From: Nostoc sp. CHAB 5834 | Lineage (GTDB): Bacteria; Cyanobacteriota; Cyanobacteriia; Cyanobacteriales; Nostocaceae | Length of the DNA stretch: 46,438 nucleotides | NCBI GenBank assembly: GCA_020829485.1 | Contig: JAIVFU010000056.1 | Span: 1 to 46,438, forward strand | Direction of reading: 5' to 3' | Part shown: positions 25,084 to 33,053 of the stretch, piece by piece | Position numbering within the stretch: position 1 is the first letter of the stretch | How the letters are laid out: each line of letters opens with the position of its first letter | The notes under the pieces: model-generated | What the model saw: only the letters and a program-made list of their open reading frames with translations | Databases searched by the model: none | What the model was told of the DNA's origin: nothing | Translations under genes and position numbers: made by a program

Positions 25084-27000
25084 ATGGTTAAATCTGCTCC
25101 TTCCCCGATCGCAACCCGTAAGCCTTCCAAAGTAGAAGGAATCAAGGAAAATAGTAATTTTTTGCGTGAACCTGTAGCAACTGAAATCCTTCAAGACACT
25201 ACCCATTTTACCGAAAATGCGGTGCAGCTTTTGAAGTATCACGGTTCTTACCAGCAGGATAACCGCGATAACCGCACCAAGGGACAGGAAAAAGATTACC
25301 AGTTTATGCTGCGGACAAAAAATCCGGGTGGTTTAGTACCGCCGGAGCTATATCTGGCTTTAGATAAAATTGCTGATGAGTATGGCAACCACACGTTACG
25401 AGCGACTACCCGTCAAGGTTTCCAACTGCACGGAATTTTAAAGAAGAATCTTAAATCAGCGATCGCCACTATTGTCAAGAACCTGGGTTCGACTTTGGGA
25501 GCTTGTGGTGACATTAATCGCAATGTGATGGCACCACCAGCCCCCTTTAAGAATCGCCCAGAGTACCAGTATGCTTGGGAGTATGCCCAGAATATTGCTG
25601 ACTTGCTGACAGCCCAAACAGGCGCTTATTACGAAATTTGGTTAGACGGGGAAAAAGCAATTAGTGCTGAAGAAGCCCCAGAGGTGAAGGCAGCGCGACA
25701 ACGCAATGGAAATGGGACAATTATCCATGACAACGAAGAACCGATTTATGGCACTCACTATATGCCCCGCAAGTTTAAAATTTGCGTGACGGTGCCAGGG
25801 GATAATTCGGTTGATTTGTATTCCCAAGACCTGACGTTGGTAGTGATTACCAATAAGAAGAAGCAATTAGAAGGATTTAATATTTTTGCTGGTGGTGGTT
25901 TAGGTAGAACACACGGAAAAGAAGAAACTTTCGCTAGGTTAGCAGACCCCATCGGTTATGTGGCGAAGGATGACGTTTACGACATAGTGAAAGCGATTGT
26001 TGCTACCCAAAGAGATTATGGCGATCGCACCGATCGTCGTCATGCCAGATTAAAATATTTAATCAACGAATGGGGTGTAGATAAATTCCGCACTCAAGTT
26101 GAAGAATATTTTGGTAAATCAATTGAAGCCTTCAAACCACTGCCAGAGTTTAAATATTACGACTTCCTCGGCTGGAATGAACAAGGTGATGGCAAGCTAT
26201 TCTTAGGAATTTCCATTGACAATGGTCGAATCAAAGATGAAGGTTCGTTTCAACTGAAAACCGCTTTGCGGGAAATTGTCGAGCAGTTCAACTTGTCCAT
26301 CCGTCTAACAGCGAACCACAACCTGATTTTTTACGATATCGAACCAGATAGCAAGGAAGCGATTCAAGACATTCTCAGCCGTCACGGTATCGTAGACGAC
26401 CCTAGTAAAATCGAACCTTTAGTGCGGTATGCAATGGCTTGTCCCGCCTTACCTACTTGCGGCTTGGCAATCACGGAATCAGAACGGGCAATACCAGGGA
26501 TTTTGGAAAGAATTCGCGCCCTTTTGGATAAAATTGGTTTACAAAATGAGCATTTTGTGATTAGGATGACAGGATGCCCAAACGGTTGCGCTCGTCCCTA
26601 CTTAGCAGAATTGGGCTTTGTCGGTAGCGCTCCAGAATCTTACCAATTATGGTTAGGGGGTTCGCCAAATCAGACTCGGCTGGCGCAACCTTACACAGAG
26701 AAGCTGCACCATAATGATTTAGACAGCTTTCTAGAGCCGATTTTTGTCTACTTTAAGAAGTCACGGAAATCGAAGGAAAAATTCGGTGATTTTTGCGATC
26801 GCGTTGGTTTTGATGCCATCCGCGAATTTGCTGCCACTTACGATCCCCAAACAGCCAATGGTGCAAACAAATCGCGCCATCGGGTAAATTTAAAAGAAGA
26901 GGTTTATGGCAAGTTAAAGGAAGTAGCAGAAAGCCAAGGTAAGCCGATGACTCAGTTAGTCACTGAAGCGCTAGAAGCTTACTTCCAAAATCTTTCTTGA
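25084..27000 (+). CDS. sir: ferredoxin-sulfite reductase with C-terminal RHH-like extension
   Basis: Reduces sulfite to sulfide with electrons from ferredoxin in sulfate assimilation. 638 residues, the usual size for ferredoxin-type SiR and larger than cyanobacterial NirA. The siroheme/[4Fe-4S] ligands C453, C459, C498 and C502 (ACPALPTCG and [11 protein letters not shown]) are in place, with the duplicated half-domains of the family. The last 40 residues ([18 protein letters not shown], then [14 protein letters not shown]) look like a ribbon-helix-helix or VapB-like segment rather than catalytic domain. An IS200/IS605 relic starts right at the stop codon. The upstream leader holds a hairpin. 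Confidence 0.93.
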   Translation: MVKSAPSPIATRKPSKVEGIKENSNFLREPVATEILQDTTHFTENAVQLLKYHGSYQQDNRDNRTKGQEKDYQFMLRTKNPGGLVPPELYLALDKIADEYGNHTLRATTRQGFQLHGILKKNLKSAIATIVKNLGSTLGACGDINRNVMAPPAPFKNRPEYQYAWEYAQNIADLLTAQTGAYYEIWLDGEKAISAEEAPEVKAARQRNGNGTIIHDNEEPIYGTHYMPRKFKICVTVPGDNSVDLYSQDLTLVVITNKKKQLEGFNIFAGGGLGRTHGKEETFARLADPIGYVAKDDVYDIVKAIVATQRDYGDRTDRRHARLKYLINEWGVDKFRTQVEEYFGKSIEAFKPLPEFKYYDFLGWNEQGDGKLFLGISIDNGRIKDEGSFQLKTALREIVEQFNLSIRLTANHNLIFYDIEPDSKEAIQDILSRHGIVDDPSKIEPLVRYAMACPALPTCGLAITESERAIPGILERIRALLDKIGLQNEHFVIRMTGCPNGCARPYLAELGFVGSAPESYQLWLGGSPNQTRLAQPYTEKLHHNDLDSFLEPIFVYFKKSRKSKEKFGDFCDRVGFDAIREFAATYDPQTANGANKSRHRVNLKEEVYGKLKEVAESQGKPMTQLVTEALEAYFQNLS

Positions 27001-27004
27001 CACT

Positions 27005-27052
27005 CCTACGGCTGTGAAACTAACAAAGAACGCTCAGTTTCACAGCCGTGGG
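27005..27052 (-). other. right-end hairpin of an IS200/IS605-family relic, doubling as sir terminator
   Basis: CCTACGGCTGTGAAACT (27005-27021) pairs with AGTTTCACAGCCGTGGG (27036-27052) with one mismatch. It lies downstream of the stop of a TnpB remnant on the minus strand, where IS200/IS605 elements carry their right-end hairpin and where the omega-RNA 3' end is encoded. On the plus strand it sits 4 bases after sir and may end that transcript. Confidence 0.65.
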
Positions 27053-27061
27053 ATTCTTGAA

Positions 27062-27170
27062 TCACAGGGTTCTAATGAACTTACCCTCATCAAACATCTT
27101 GACCGTTTGCCCAACGGCTGCACATCCTCTTAAGAAAACGACTTGAGCGGCTGCAACATCTCTGTTTATA
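27062..27170 (-). pseudogene. TnpB (IS200/IS605 OrfB) C-terminal remnant
   Basis: On the minus strand the bases read NRDVAAAQVVFLRGCAAVGQ then TVKMFDEGKFIRTL and a stop. RDVAAAQ is the segment that contains the last catalytic Asp of TnpB just after its zinc finger. Upstream the frame breaks within the zinc finger (a C-x2-C can be read only with a one-base shift) and the rest of the gene is missing. A degraded transposon-associated nuclease gene with its right end still recognisable. Confidence 0.75.
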
Positions 27171-27544
27171 TATTGGCAAAAGTGTTACAAAAATATATAT
27201 AAAAACATTACAAATAAAAGTCCAATGACAGATTGTATATTTTGGACTACGCAATACTTAAAATTACGCGAATGTAGTACATTCGCTAACAGTATCATTA
27301 TTGGAACAGAAAACTGAGTTAAGCTTAAAAGTCTTATTGCGTAAGGATTCTTTTAAGGGTCATAGTAGCTCACTTTTCAAATCCTTAAGTAACCGCTTAA
27401 CGGTAAATCAACGGTTTTATCGCAACGAGTTCTTAAATCTGGAATCCAAAAACTTAACAACTGTAATTCCCCTGAGTCTTTTTAACCAAAGAAGACTTAA
27501 ATTAATGGGATGTACTACAAACAGAATTTGCCATAATTTTAAAT
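27171..27544. other. AT-rich gap with a small palindrome
   Basis: No clear gene. GCGAATGTA-g-TACATTCGC at 27268-27286 is a perfect palindrome. An 88-codon frame from a TTG at 27301 overlaps the next gene and has no recognisable feature; it is not called. Confidence 0.5.
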
Positions 27545-27928
27545 ATGTCAAAACTATCAGTTTTTAATTTCCTGCAATACTTAGATGCTGATGATAACTT
27601 GCAACAAGAAGTAAAATATTTAACTGAAATTGATCCAACAGATATTAGTAAGATTGTTGAACTTGCTAGAACTAAAACTGATATTGATTTAGGAACTAAA
27701 TATAGTTTTAATGAAAATAGCTTAGTAGAAGTTCTTGTAAATTTAATGGATGAAAAAAAGAAAGCAAAAGAATTTTTAAGCCAAACGATTGGTGGTCAGG
27801 TAATTTATGTTATTCGTAGGATTGATGAAACAGGGTTTCAATATAATGTAATCATAAATTCTTTAAAGTATTTTTCTGAACCATTTTTAAATAATATATA
27901 CAAAAATAAACCCACAGGCTTAGTATGA
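27545..27928 (+). CDS. Nif11-like domain protein (tentative)
   Basis: 127 residues. The first 65 (SVFNFLQYLDADDNLQQEVK ... DISKIVELARTKTDIDLG then YSFNENSLVEVL) follow the Nif11 pattern of a short helix, D-x-x-L-Q, a middle helix rich in Ile/Val, and an end helix after an aromatic. Nif11 domains serve as leaders of some peptide natural products. A double glycine follows at SQTIGG near residue 84, but the 43 residues after it contain no Cys and no typical modified-peptide pattern. No modification or transport gene is adjacent. It overlaps the WD40 gene by 4 bases, so the two are coupled. Alternative: a stand-alone unknown protein. Confidence 0.5.
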   Translation: MSKLSVFNFLQYLDADDNLQQEVKYLTEIDPTDISKIVELARTKTDIDLGTKYSFNENSLVEVLVNLMDEKKKAKEFLSQTIGGQVIYVIRRIDETGFQYNVIINSLKYFSEPFLNNIYKNKPTGLV

Positions 27929-29007
27929 GTCAGCCAAGGAACAAATCGAGTTACCATTTTATTGTTCTAGGTCTCATTTCTGCATCAATAGCTCTTTTTA
28001 TATTGCTTATGGGAGAGTTTGGACTTATCCCTATCCTTTCAGAAAACCTCTCGAATTATGAATCTGAGAGAGATGCTTCTTTAAGCAACTTACCTAGCTC
28101 CTCTCGTCCACGCAAAAATATTACGACTGCAACTTTAGTTAATAATCTTTCGGGAGGTGGTTGGTATTATGCATTAGGCATTACCCCAGATGGTAAGACC
28201 TTGGTTAGTGGGAATGAGAACGACATTATCGAAATCTGGGATCTCCAAACAGGAGAGTCGAAATTTACCCTCACAGAGCATAGAGGCTCGGTTCTTTCCG
28301 TTGCTATCAGCCAAGATGGTAAAACATTGGCCAGTGGAAGTAAAGACAAAACTATTAACATCTGGAACCTACAAACAGGAAAGTTAAAATCTACCCTTGT
28401 TGGTCATTATGATCAGGTTTGGTCTGTAGCTATCACCCCGGATGGTAAGACCTTAGTCAGTGGGAGTGCTGATGATACTATTAAAATCTGGAATCTGCAA
28501 ACAGGAGAGTTGAAATTAACCCTCCCTGCTCACTTACGGACAGTTCGTTCTTTAGTAGTCAGCCCTGATGGAAAGACTTTGGTTACTGGAGGTGTTGATA
28601 TTATTAAAATTTGGAACTTGCAGACAGGAAAGCTGAAAGCCACTCTGACTGGTCATTATAATACGATTTTTTCTTTAGTCATTAGCTCGGATGGTAAGAC
28701 TTTGATCAGCGGGAGTTGTGACAGAACGATCAAAATCTGGAACCTGCAAACAGGAGAATTGAAATCTACACTTAGTGGACATAATGACTGTACTTGGTCT
28801 GTAGCTATTAGCCCAAATGGTAAGACCTTGTTCAGTATAGGTGATGACCTCAGTATCAAAATCTGGAACCTGCAAACACGAGAGTTAGAATCTACTCTCT
28901 ATGCTAATCCTAGTGCAGTTTTTTCCCTAGCGATGACCCCCGATGGTAACACTTTGGTAAGTGGAGATTACGGAACTATCAAGATTTGGCGACTATTTTC
29001 TCAGTGA
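27925..29007 (+). CDS. membrane-anchored WD40 repeat protein
   Basis: 360 residues. One hydrophobic helix at about residues 13-33 with a basic N-terminus anchors the protein; the rest is a seven-bladed WD40 propeller with repeats of about 40 residues, each containing SPDGKTLVSG and IKIWNLQTGELKSTL-type segments. Repeats are very similar to each other, also in DNA, as is usual in Nostocales. The propeller should face outside the cytoplasm if the anchor is N-in, but orientation is not certain. Start overlaps the Nif11-like gene by 4 bases. Probably a protein-interaction platform; partner unknown. Confidence 0.85.
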   Translation: MSQPRNKSSYHFIVLGLISASIALFILLMGEFGLIPILSENLSNYESERDASLSNLPSSSRPRKNITTATLVNNLSGGGWYYALGITPDGKTLVSGNENDIIEIWDLQTGESKFTLTEHRGSVLSVAISQDGKTLASGSKDKTINIWNLQTGKLKSTLVGHYDQVWSVAITPDGKTLVSGSADDTIKIWNLQTGELKLTLPAHLRTVRSLVVSPDGKTLVTGGVDIIKIWNLQTGKLKATLTGHYNTIFSLVISSDGKTLISGSCDRTIKIWNLQTGELKSTLSGHNDCTWSVAISPNGKTLFSIGDDLSIKIWNLQTRELESTLYANPSAVFSLAMTPDGNTLVSGDYGTIKIWRLFSQ

Positions 29008-29137
29008 TGACTGTTGAAATTTTATTGAAATAAAAACCCTAATTCAACTACTGGAGTTTGGGGTAGTGTTACTGAAACTGCATTCTAATCAGTTGTGGTT
29101 AAACTAGGCTAACAAAGACGATTTTACTCGAAAAAAC

Positions 29138-29926
29138 ATGGTTCATCAATCTATGAAAGCTGTTCCCCGAAATATGAGAAAAACGGGGATGCTTCTTTTC
29201 CGTAACGCATTCATGGAGGCTTGTCATGGTGACAAGCTTATCTGTATAGTACACGCGGCTCATGCGGCAGAGATACTTTTGAAAGCCAGAATAGCTCAAG
29301 AACACCCACTATTAATTTTCTCCAAATTGCCTACTCCAGCAAAAGGCTCTAAGGAGGATCTTAGTCTGATTGAGCTACTAGAAAGTGGGCGCACTCTGGG
29401 CTATGATGAGTTACCTAATCAACTGTGGGCAACAACTGGAATTAAAATTGAGCGACTTGAACAGTACAAAGAATTCGGTAGAATAAGGAACCAAATTATT
29501 CACCTTTCAATACCAAATACAAAAAAGGCACCAGATGAACTAACGCTGCTTTATTCCCTTGAGCTATTAGATCCTTTGGTAGAGAGCTTTTGGGGTCGCT
29601 CGGTTTTTGACTTCATAAAAAATGATTATCTCTACGATATGGATGGTTTTCTTAGCAGTGGACTACTCGAAGAGAGAATCAAAAAAATCCATCCAATAGA
29701 TGAAAGATTGAGGCGATTATTGGGAGAAAATAGTAGAAAAAACCTGGAAATATTGGAAAGCTTGTCCGAAATGAATGAACCTGATGAATCTAAATCCAAT
29801 AAAAATTTCAATCCAACATTAGAAGATTACTTGAAATATGAACAAGAAAAACCTCAAGATGCTTATCCCTACGCTTCTGAAAGTGAACTTATGGAACACT
29901 GGGAAAACTTTCTAAACTCTTTTTAG
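29138..29926 (+). CDS. HEPN-like protein of unknown function
   Basis: 262 residues. The N-terminal 160 residues are helical; HAAHAAEILLKARIAQEH and YKEFGRIRNQIIHL give the two-helix pattern of HEPN domains, with an R117-x4-H122 motif (RNQIIH) that in active HEPN proteins cuts RNA. The C-terminal third is charged and ends in a segment rich in Glu, Pro and Tyr. No minimal nucleotidyltransferase or other usual HEPN partner lies next to it. The ATG at 29138 is the first good start; a second Met follows at residue 6. It sits in an accessory cluster between TnpB relics, consistent with a defence role, which is inference. Confidence 0.6.
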   Translation: MVHQSMKAVPRNMRKTGMLLFRNAFMEACHGDKLICIVHAAHAAEILLKARIAQEHPLLIFSKLPTPAKGSKEDLSLIELLESGRTLGYDELPNQLWATTGIKIERLEQYKEFGRIRNQIIHLSIPNTKKAPDELTLLYSLELLDPLVESFWGRSVFDFIKNDYLYDMDGFLSSGLLEERIKKIHPIDERLRRLLGENSRKNLEILESLSEMNEPDESKSNKNFNPTLEDYLKYEQEKPQDAYPYASESELMEHWENFLNSF

Positions 29927-30081
29927 AAGAAGAAATGGTACTCTTAGGGGTGAAATGAGCAGTGGATGCTGTTGGCGAAGTAAAAAGTAGACAGGGGTTC
30001 GGTCAGGGCGATTCTTGAAGAGATGATAGAGGAATATGGTGAATGAACGACGTTGTAGAAAATAGCAAGAACGTAAAACTT

Positions 30082-30216
30082 TTATCCAGTAAACGTTGTA
30101 GACGTTGTAAACGACATAACTCTGTCAGATGTATAGCCGCAATTGCTACAAACATGAACACGTTCTGACAAGTCTTTTTTAACTGTTTCAGTATACAGTT
30201 TAGTTAACACATCCAC
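30082..30216 (-). pseudogene. second TnpB zinc-finger remnant
   Basis: The minus strand reads LYTETVKKDLSERVHVCSNCG then YTSDR and soon a stop. KKDLSERVHVCSNCG is the second half of the TnpB zinc ribbon; the RDxxAA segment expected next is replaced by unrelated codons containing ACGTTGTA repeats. Only about 45 codons remain, and the fragment reaches the leader of the Uma2 gene. It is a separate relic from the one at 27062, because that one also retains traces of the zinc finger. Confidence 0.65.
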
Positions 30217-30230
30217 AGGAAAACTGAACT

Positions 30231-30875
30231 ATGGTAACAACAGCAAAATTCGCAGAAACTAGGGATGTGCTGCAAAACATCAGCTGGCAGACGTTCAAAG
30301 CTATGCTGGCAGATATGGGATCTGAGCGAAATAAAAGGCTAGCTTATGACAACGGAATAGTAGAAATTATGACCCCCCTGATGCCACACGAGAACTCAAA
30401 CCGTCTCATCGAAGGTTTTGTTCTTGTGTTGTGTGAAGAATTTGGTTTAGAAGTTAAAAGCGCTGGTTCGTTGACTATGACGCGGGATGATTTGGAACGA
30501 GGAGCCGAACCGGACAGTAGTTACTATATCCAAAATGAATTCTTAGTCCGCAACAAAGAAAATATTGACCTGAGTACAGACCCACCACCAGATTTAGTAT
30601 TGGAAGTAGAATACTCCAGATCCAAGATAGACAAGTTAGCTCTTTATGCTTCAATGGGAGTCCCAGAATTCTGGCGGTATAACGGAAATGTCTTGAGGAT
30701 CTACGCCCTTAACAGTGGGCAATACTCACAGAGCGATCGCAGTCCAACTTTTGCGCCTGTGCTGGTGACAGAGATTCCCCGATTTATCCAAGAAAGCAAG
30801 AAAGTTGGACAAATAGCAGCAACTCGTGCTTTCCGTACCTGGATTAGACAACAGATTTCTACAGCAGGGCAATAA
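30231..30875 (+). CDS. Uma2 family (DUF820) PD-(D/E)XK endonuclease-like protein
   Basis: 214 residues with the Uma2 pattern: RLAYDNGIVEIMTP near the N-terminus, AEPDSSYYI, and the core PPDLVLEVEYSRSKIDKLALYASMGVPEFW, where D, E-x-E and K form a PD-(D/E)XK-like site. Uma2 proteins are greatly expanded in cyanobacteria and their role is unsettled. The rsmE start follows after 13 bases, so they are probably co-transcribed, perhaps by chance insertion of Uma2. The start lies next to the edge of a TnpB relic. Confidence 0.88.
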   Translation: MVTTAKFAETRDVLQNISWQTFKAMLADMGSERNKRLAYDNGIVEIMTPLMPHENSNRLIEGFVLVLCEEFGLEVKSAGSLTMTRDDLERGAEPDSSYYIQNEFLVRNKENIDLSTDPPPDLVLEVEYSRSKIDKLALYASMGVPEFWRYNGNVLRIYALNSGQYSQSDRSPTFAPVLVTEIPRFIQESKKVGQIAATRAFRTWIRQQISTAGQ

Positions 30876-30888
30876 TTTATTAAGAAAA

Positions 30889-31596
30889 ATGTCTCAACTG
30901 CAACGAATAGCGATCGCACCCTCCCAATTTCAACAAGGGCAAATTTTGCTCACCAAAGAACAACAGCATTATTTGGGGCGTGTGTTGCGCTTGCGTGAAG
31001 GCGATCGCTTTATTGCAATGGATGGTAAAGGAAAATGGTGGTTATCACAGCTAGCAGGGGAACAAGCACAGGTTTTAGAAGCGCTTTTGGTGGAAACAGA
31101 ATTACCTGTATCAATTACGCTGATGGTGGCGTTGCCCAAAGGTAATGGATTTGATGAAGTAGTGCGGTGTTGTACAGAGTTGGGAGTAACTTGTATTGCA
31201 CCAGTATTGAGCGATCGCACTTTGCTTCATCCTAGTCCTCAAAAGCTCGAACGCTGGCGGCGCATCGCTGCGGAAGCCGCCGAGCAATCAGAGCGCTCTT
31301 TTGTACCAACAATTTTAGAGCCTGTTACTTTTAACACTGCTGTTACCACTAATCAGACAATTCACAGTTACATTTGTGAGGCTCGTGGTGAGTATCCCCA
31401 TTTAAACAAAGTGCTGAATAGCATCTCTGGCGAGATTGTTATTGCTACTGGCCCAGAGGGAGGATGGACAACACAAGAAGTAGAGAATGCGATCGCATCT
31501 GGATTTGAGCCTGTTTCCCTTGGTCGCCGCATCCTGAGAGCAGTTACAGCCCCAATAGTAGCATTATCCTTGATTACCGCAGCTTGTGAAGTATAA
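30889..31596 (+). CDS. rsmE: 16S rRNA m3U1498 methyltransferase
   Basis: SPOUT-class enzyme that methylates N3 of U1498 in 16S rRNA. 235 residues from the ATG at 30889 (MSQLQRIAIAPSQF); the frame is open further upstream but overlaps the Uma2 gene. The N-terminal PUA-like part (LTKEQQHYLGRVLRLREGD) is followed by the knot with ALPKGNGFDEVVRCCTELGV, ATGPEGGWTTQEVE and LGRRILRAVTAPIVAL, all diagnostic. Close behind the Uma2 gene and 60 bases before the TPR gene in the same direction. Confidence 0.94.
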   Translation: MSQLQRIAIAPSQFQQGQILLTKEQQHYLGRVLRLREGDRFIAMDGKGKWWLSQLAGEQAQVLEALLVETELPVSITLMVALPKGNGFDEVVRCCTELGVTCIAPVLSDRTLLHPSPQKLERWRRIAAEAAEQSERSFVPTILEPVTFNTAVTTNQTIHSYICEARGEYPHLNKVLNSISGEIVIATGPEGGWTTQEVENAIASGFEPVSLGRRILRAVTAPIVALSLITAACEV

Positions 31597-31656
31597 ATGA
31601 TTTATAGCTCACGCAAAAGTGATTTTGCGCGAGACATTGATCCAGTGGATTGAAAC

Positions 31657-32721
31657 ATGATTGAGCAAGTTGCGATCGCCTTTGAGCGTAAAGATTATCA
31701 AACAGCTGCTAAATTACTGAAACAGTTGCTAGTAGAATCGCCAGAACATCCTTGGGTACAATTTTATCTCGGTCGGCTGCATGAAGTATCTGGAAAGCTC
31801 CAGGATGCGGAAAAAGTTTATCGGCAACTGCTGCGAGATACGAGGAATAGTAGAATAGTGACCATCGCACGTCAAGGTTTGCGACGGCTACAAGAAATCG
31901 AACTAGAAGAAAGACAAAGAGCTATTTCCCAAGCAACAGCCGAAGGGAATAACAGCGAACTGGGCGTACTAGTTTTAGAGCCACTCAGTAACGAACTGAA
32001 AACAAAAGCGTCTCGCAAATTTGCCCAGATTATGCAGCTAGACCCCTATACTGCAAGGCTGCTACTACCAAGCCGTGGCTGGAGATTGTACCGCATTGGC
32101 CCAGTGGGAGAACTAAAATTTTACGGCAAACAGTTACAGCAGGCTGGGATTCCTTGCTTTTGGGCAACAATAGCTCAAATTCAACAAATTCAAGTTTATC
32201 AAGTCAAATATTTCCAAGAATTTACCCCACAAGCTACTGTTGTTTGCCGTAATGAGACAAATCAAGTCGGTTCTCTTACCTTTGACTGGTCAGAAGTTAC
32301 AGCAAGAGTAGTGGGACTGTTGCCCATTTTTGAGGAAGTAGTAGATCGTGATGTGCGCGGTAAACTAGAACGGAAAACTCAAACACAAGACTATGCCCAG
32401 TTTTGTGATTTACACATACCTGGTAGACGTTGCATTCTCCGACTTTATGATAACGGCTATGAATTTCAGCAAGGTTTAGAAATTATTCCCCAGGCTAGCC
32501 AAAATACAATCAGAATTAATTGGAATAGTTTATCAAGTTGGATTGACCAACAACTACCTCAAGTCAAAATTTGGTCAGATTTCACATGCTTTGCAGATAC
32601 AACATTAGATCAAACAGAAATGCTGAGTCATATTAAGTCTCAGATTCATTTGTTGCGTATGGAACAGACTAATTGGGACTCAGCTTTTCATTTATATAGT
32701 GGGCTAGTGTTTGTTAAATAA
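31657..32721 (+). CDS. TPR-containing conserved cyanobacterial protein
   Basis: 354 residues. The N-terminal 85 residues hold two tetratricopeptide-like repeats (AFERKDYQTAAKLLKQLLVE and VQFYLGRLHEVSGKLQDAEK). The remaining part is a globular domain with several Trp and Tyr (LPSRGWRLYRIGPVGELKFY, ECxxLH-like CDLHIPGRRCILRLYDNGYE) that I do not recognise. No signal peptide or membrane segment. It follows rsmE in the same direction and may share its transcript. A protein-interaction role is likely from the TPRs; nothing more can be said. Confidence 0.75.
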   Translation: MIEQVAIAFERKDYQTAAKLLKQLLVESPEHPWVQFYLGRLHEVSGKLQDAEKVYRQLLRDTRNSRIVTIARQGLRRLQEIELEERQRAISQATAEGNNSELGVLVLEPLSNELKTKASRKFAQIMQLDPYTARLLLPSRGWRLYRIGPVGELKFYGKQLQQAGIPCFWATIAQIQQIQVYQVKYFQEFTPQATVVCRNETNQVGSLTFDWSEVTARVVGLLPIFEEVVDRDVRGKLERKTQTQDYAQFCDLHIPGRRCILRLYDNGYEFQQGLEIIPQASQNTIRINWNSLSSWIDQQLPQVKIWSDFTCFADTTLDQTEMLSHIKSQIHLLRMEQTNWDSAFHLYSGLVFVK

Positions 32722-32916
32722 TTCGTAATTCGTAATTAATTTACCTATTAAGTAGGCAGGCATAATTAAATATAAAATAAAATCCTAGTTCGTAGTGAGT
32801 GATTCATCGCTCAAAACAAGGATTATCAGGACTAAAGTCCTTACTATAAACTTTTATTTATGCCGAGCTACTTACCTAGCTTAAGAAGTAAATTCACAAA
32901 TCAAATAGGAGTGTTA
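32722..32916. other. intergenic repeats before the MITE
   Basis: Starts with ATTCGTA heptamers (32720-32740). An imperfect palindrome TAGTTCGTAGTGAG ... CTTACTATAAACTT (about 32787-32853) with an inner AGGACTAAAGTCCT belongs to a repeat type frequent in Nostoc-like genomes. No gene. Confidence 0.5.
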
Positions 32917-33045
32917 TATAGGACTAATATTTGATTTCTGAAAAAGCTCCGTACAGATCGAAAAGCCTAATTCCCTACTCCCTACTCCCTACTCCCCACT
33001 CCCCGCCCACATAGACAATTTCAAAAATCAAATACGATTCCTATA
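32917..33045 (+). mobile_element. 129-bp MITE, family 2 copy A, just upstream of the VIT/VWA gene
   Basis: Ends TATAGGACTAATATTTGATT and the inverse of AAATCAAATACGATTCCTATA are inverted repeats matching at about 22 of 26 positions, with TA at each outer end as expected for Tc1/mariner-IS630 type insertion. The core holds four CCCTACT/CCCCACT heptamers. A nearly identical inverted copy lies at 43047-43161. The element ends 8 bases before the ATG at 33054. Confidence 0.82.
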
Positions 33046-33053
33046 TCAAATCT

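Noticed and set aside
25084..27000. Ferredoxin-nitrite reductase (nirA)
   Set aside because: Length of 638 residues and overall sequence fit sulfite reductase; there is no nitrate-assimilation gene nearby.
27301..27567. 88-codon ORF beginning at a TTG
   Set aside because: Overlaps the Nif11-like gene in another frame, has no ribosome site and no recognisable feature; probably chance.
27062..30216. One TnpB gene split by a 3-kb insertion
   Set aside because: Both fragments contain traces of the same zinc-finger region, so they are better read as two separate relics.
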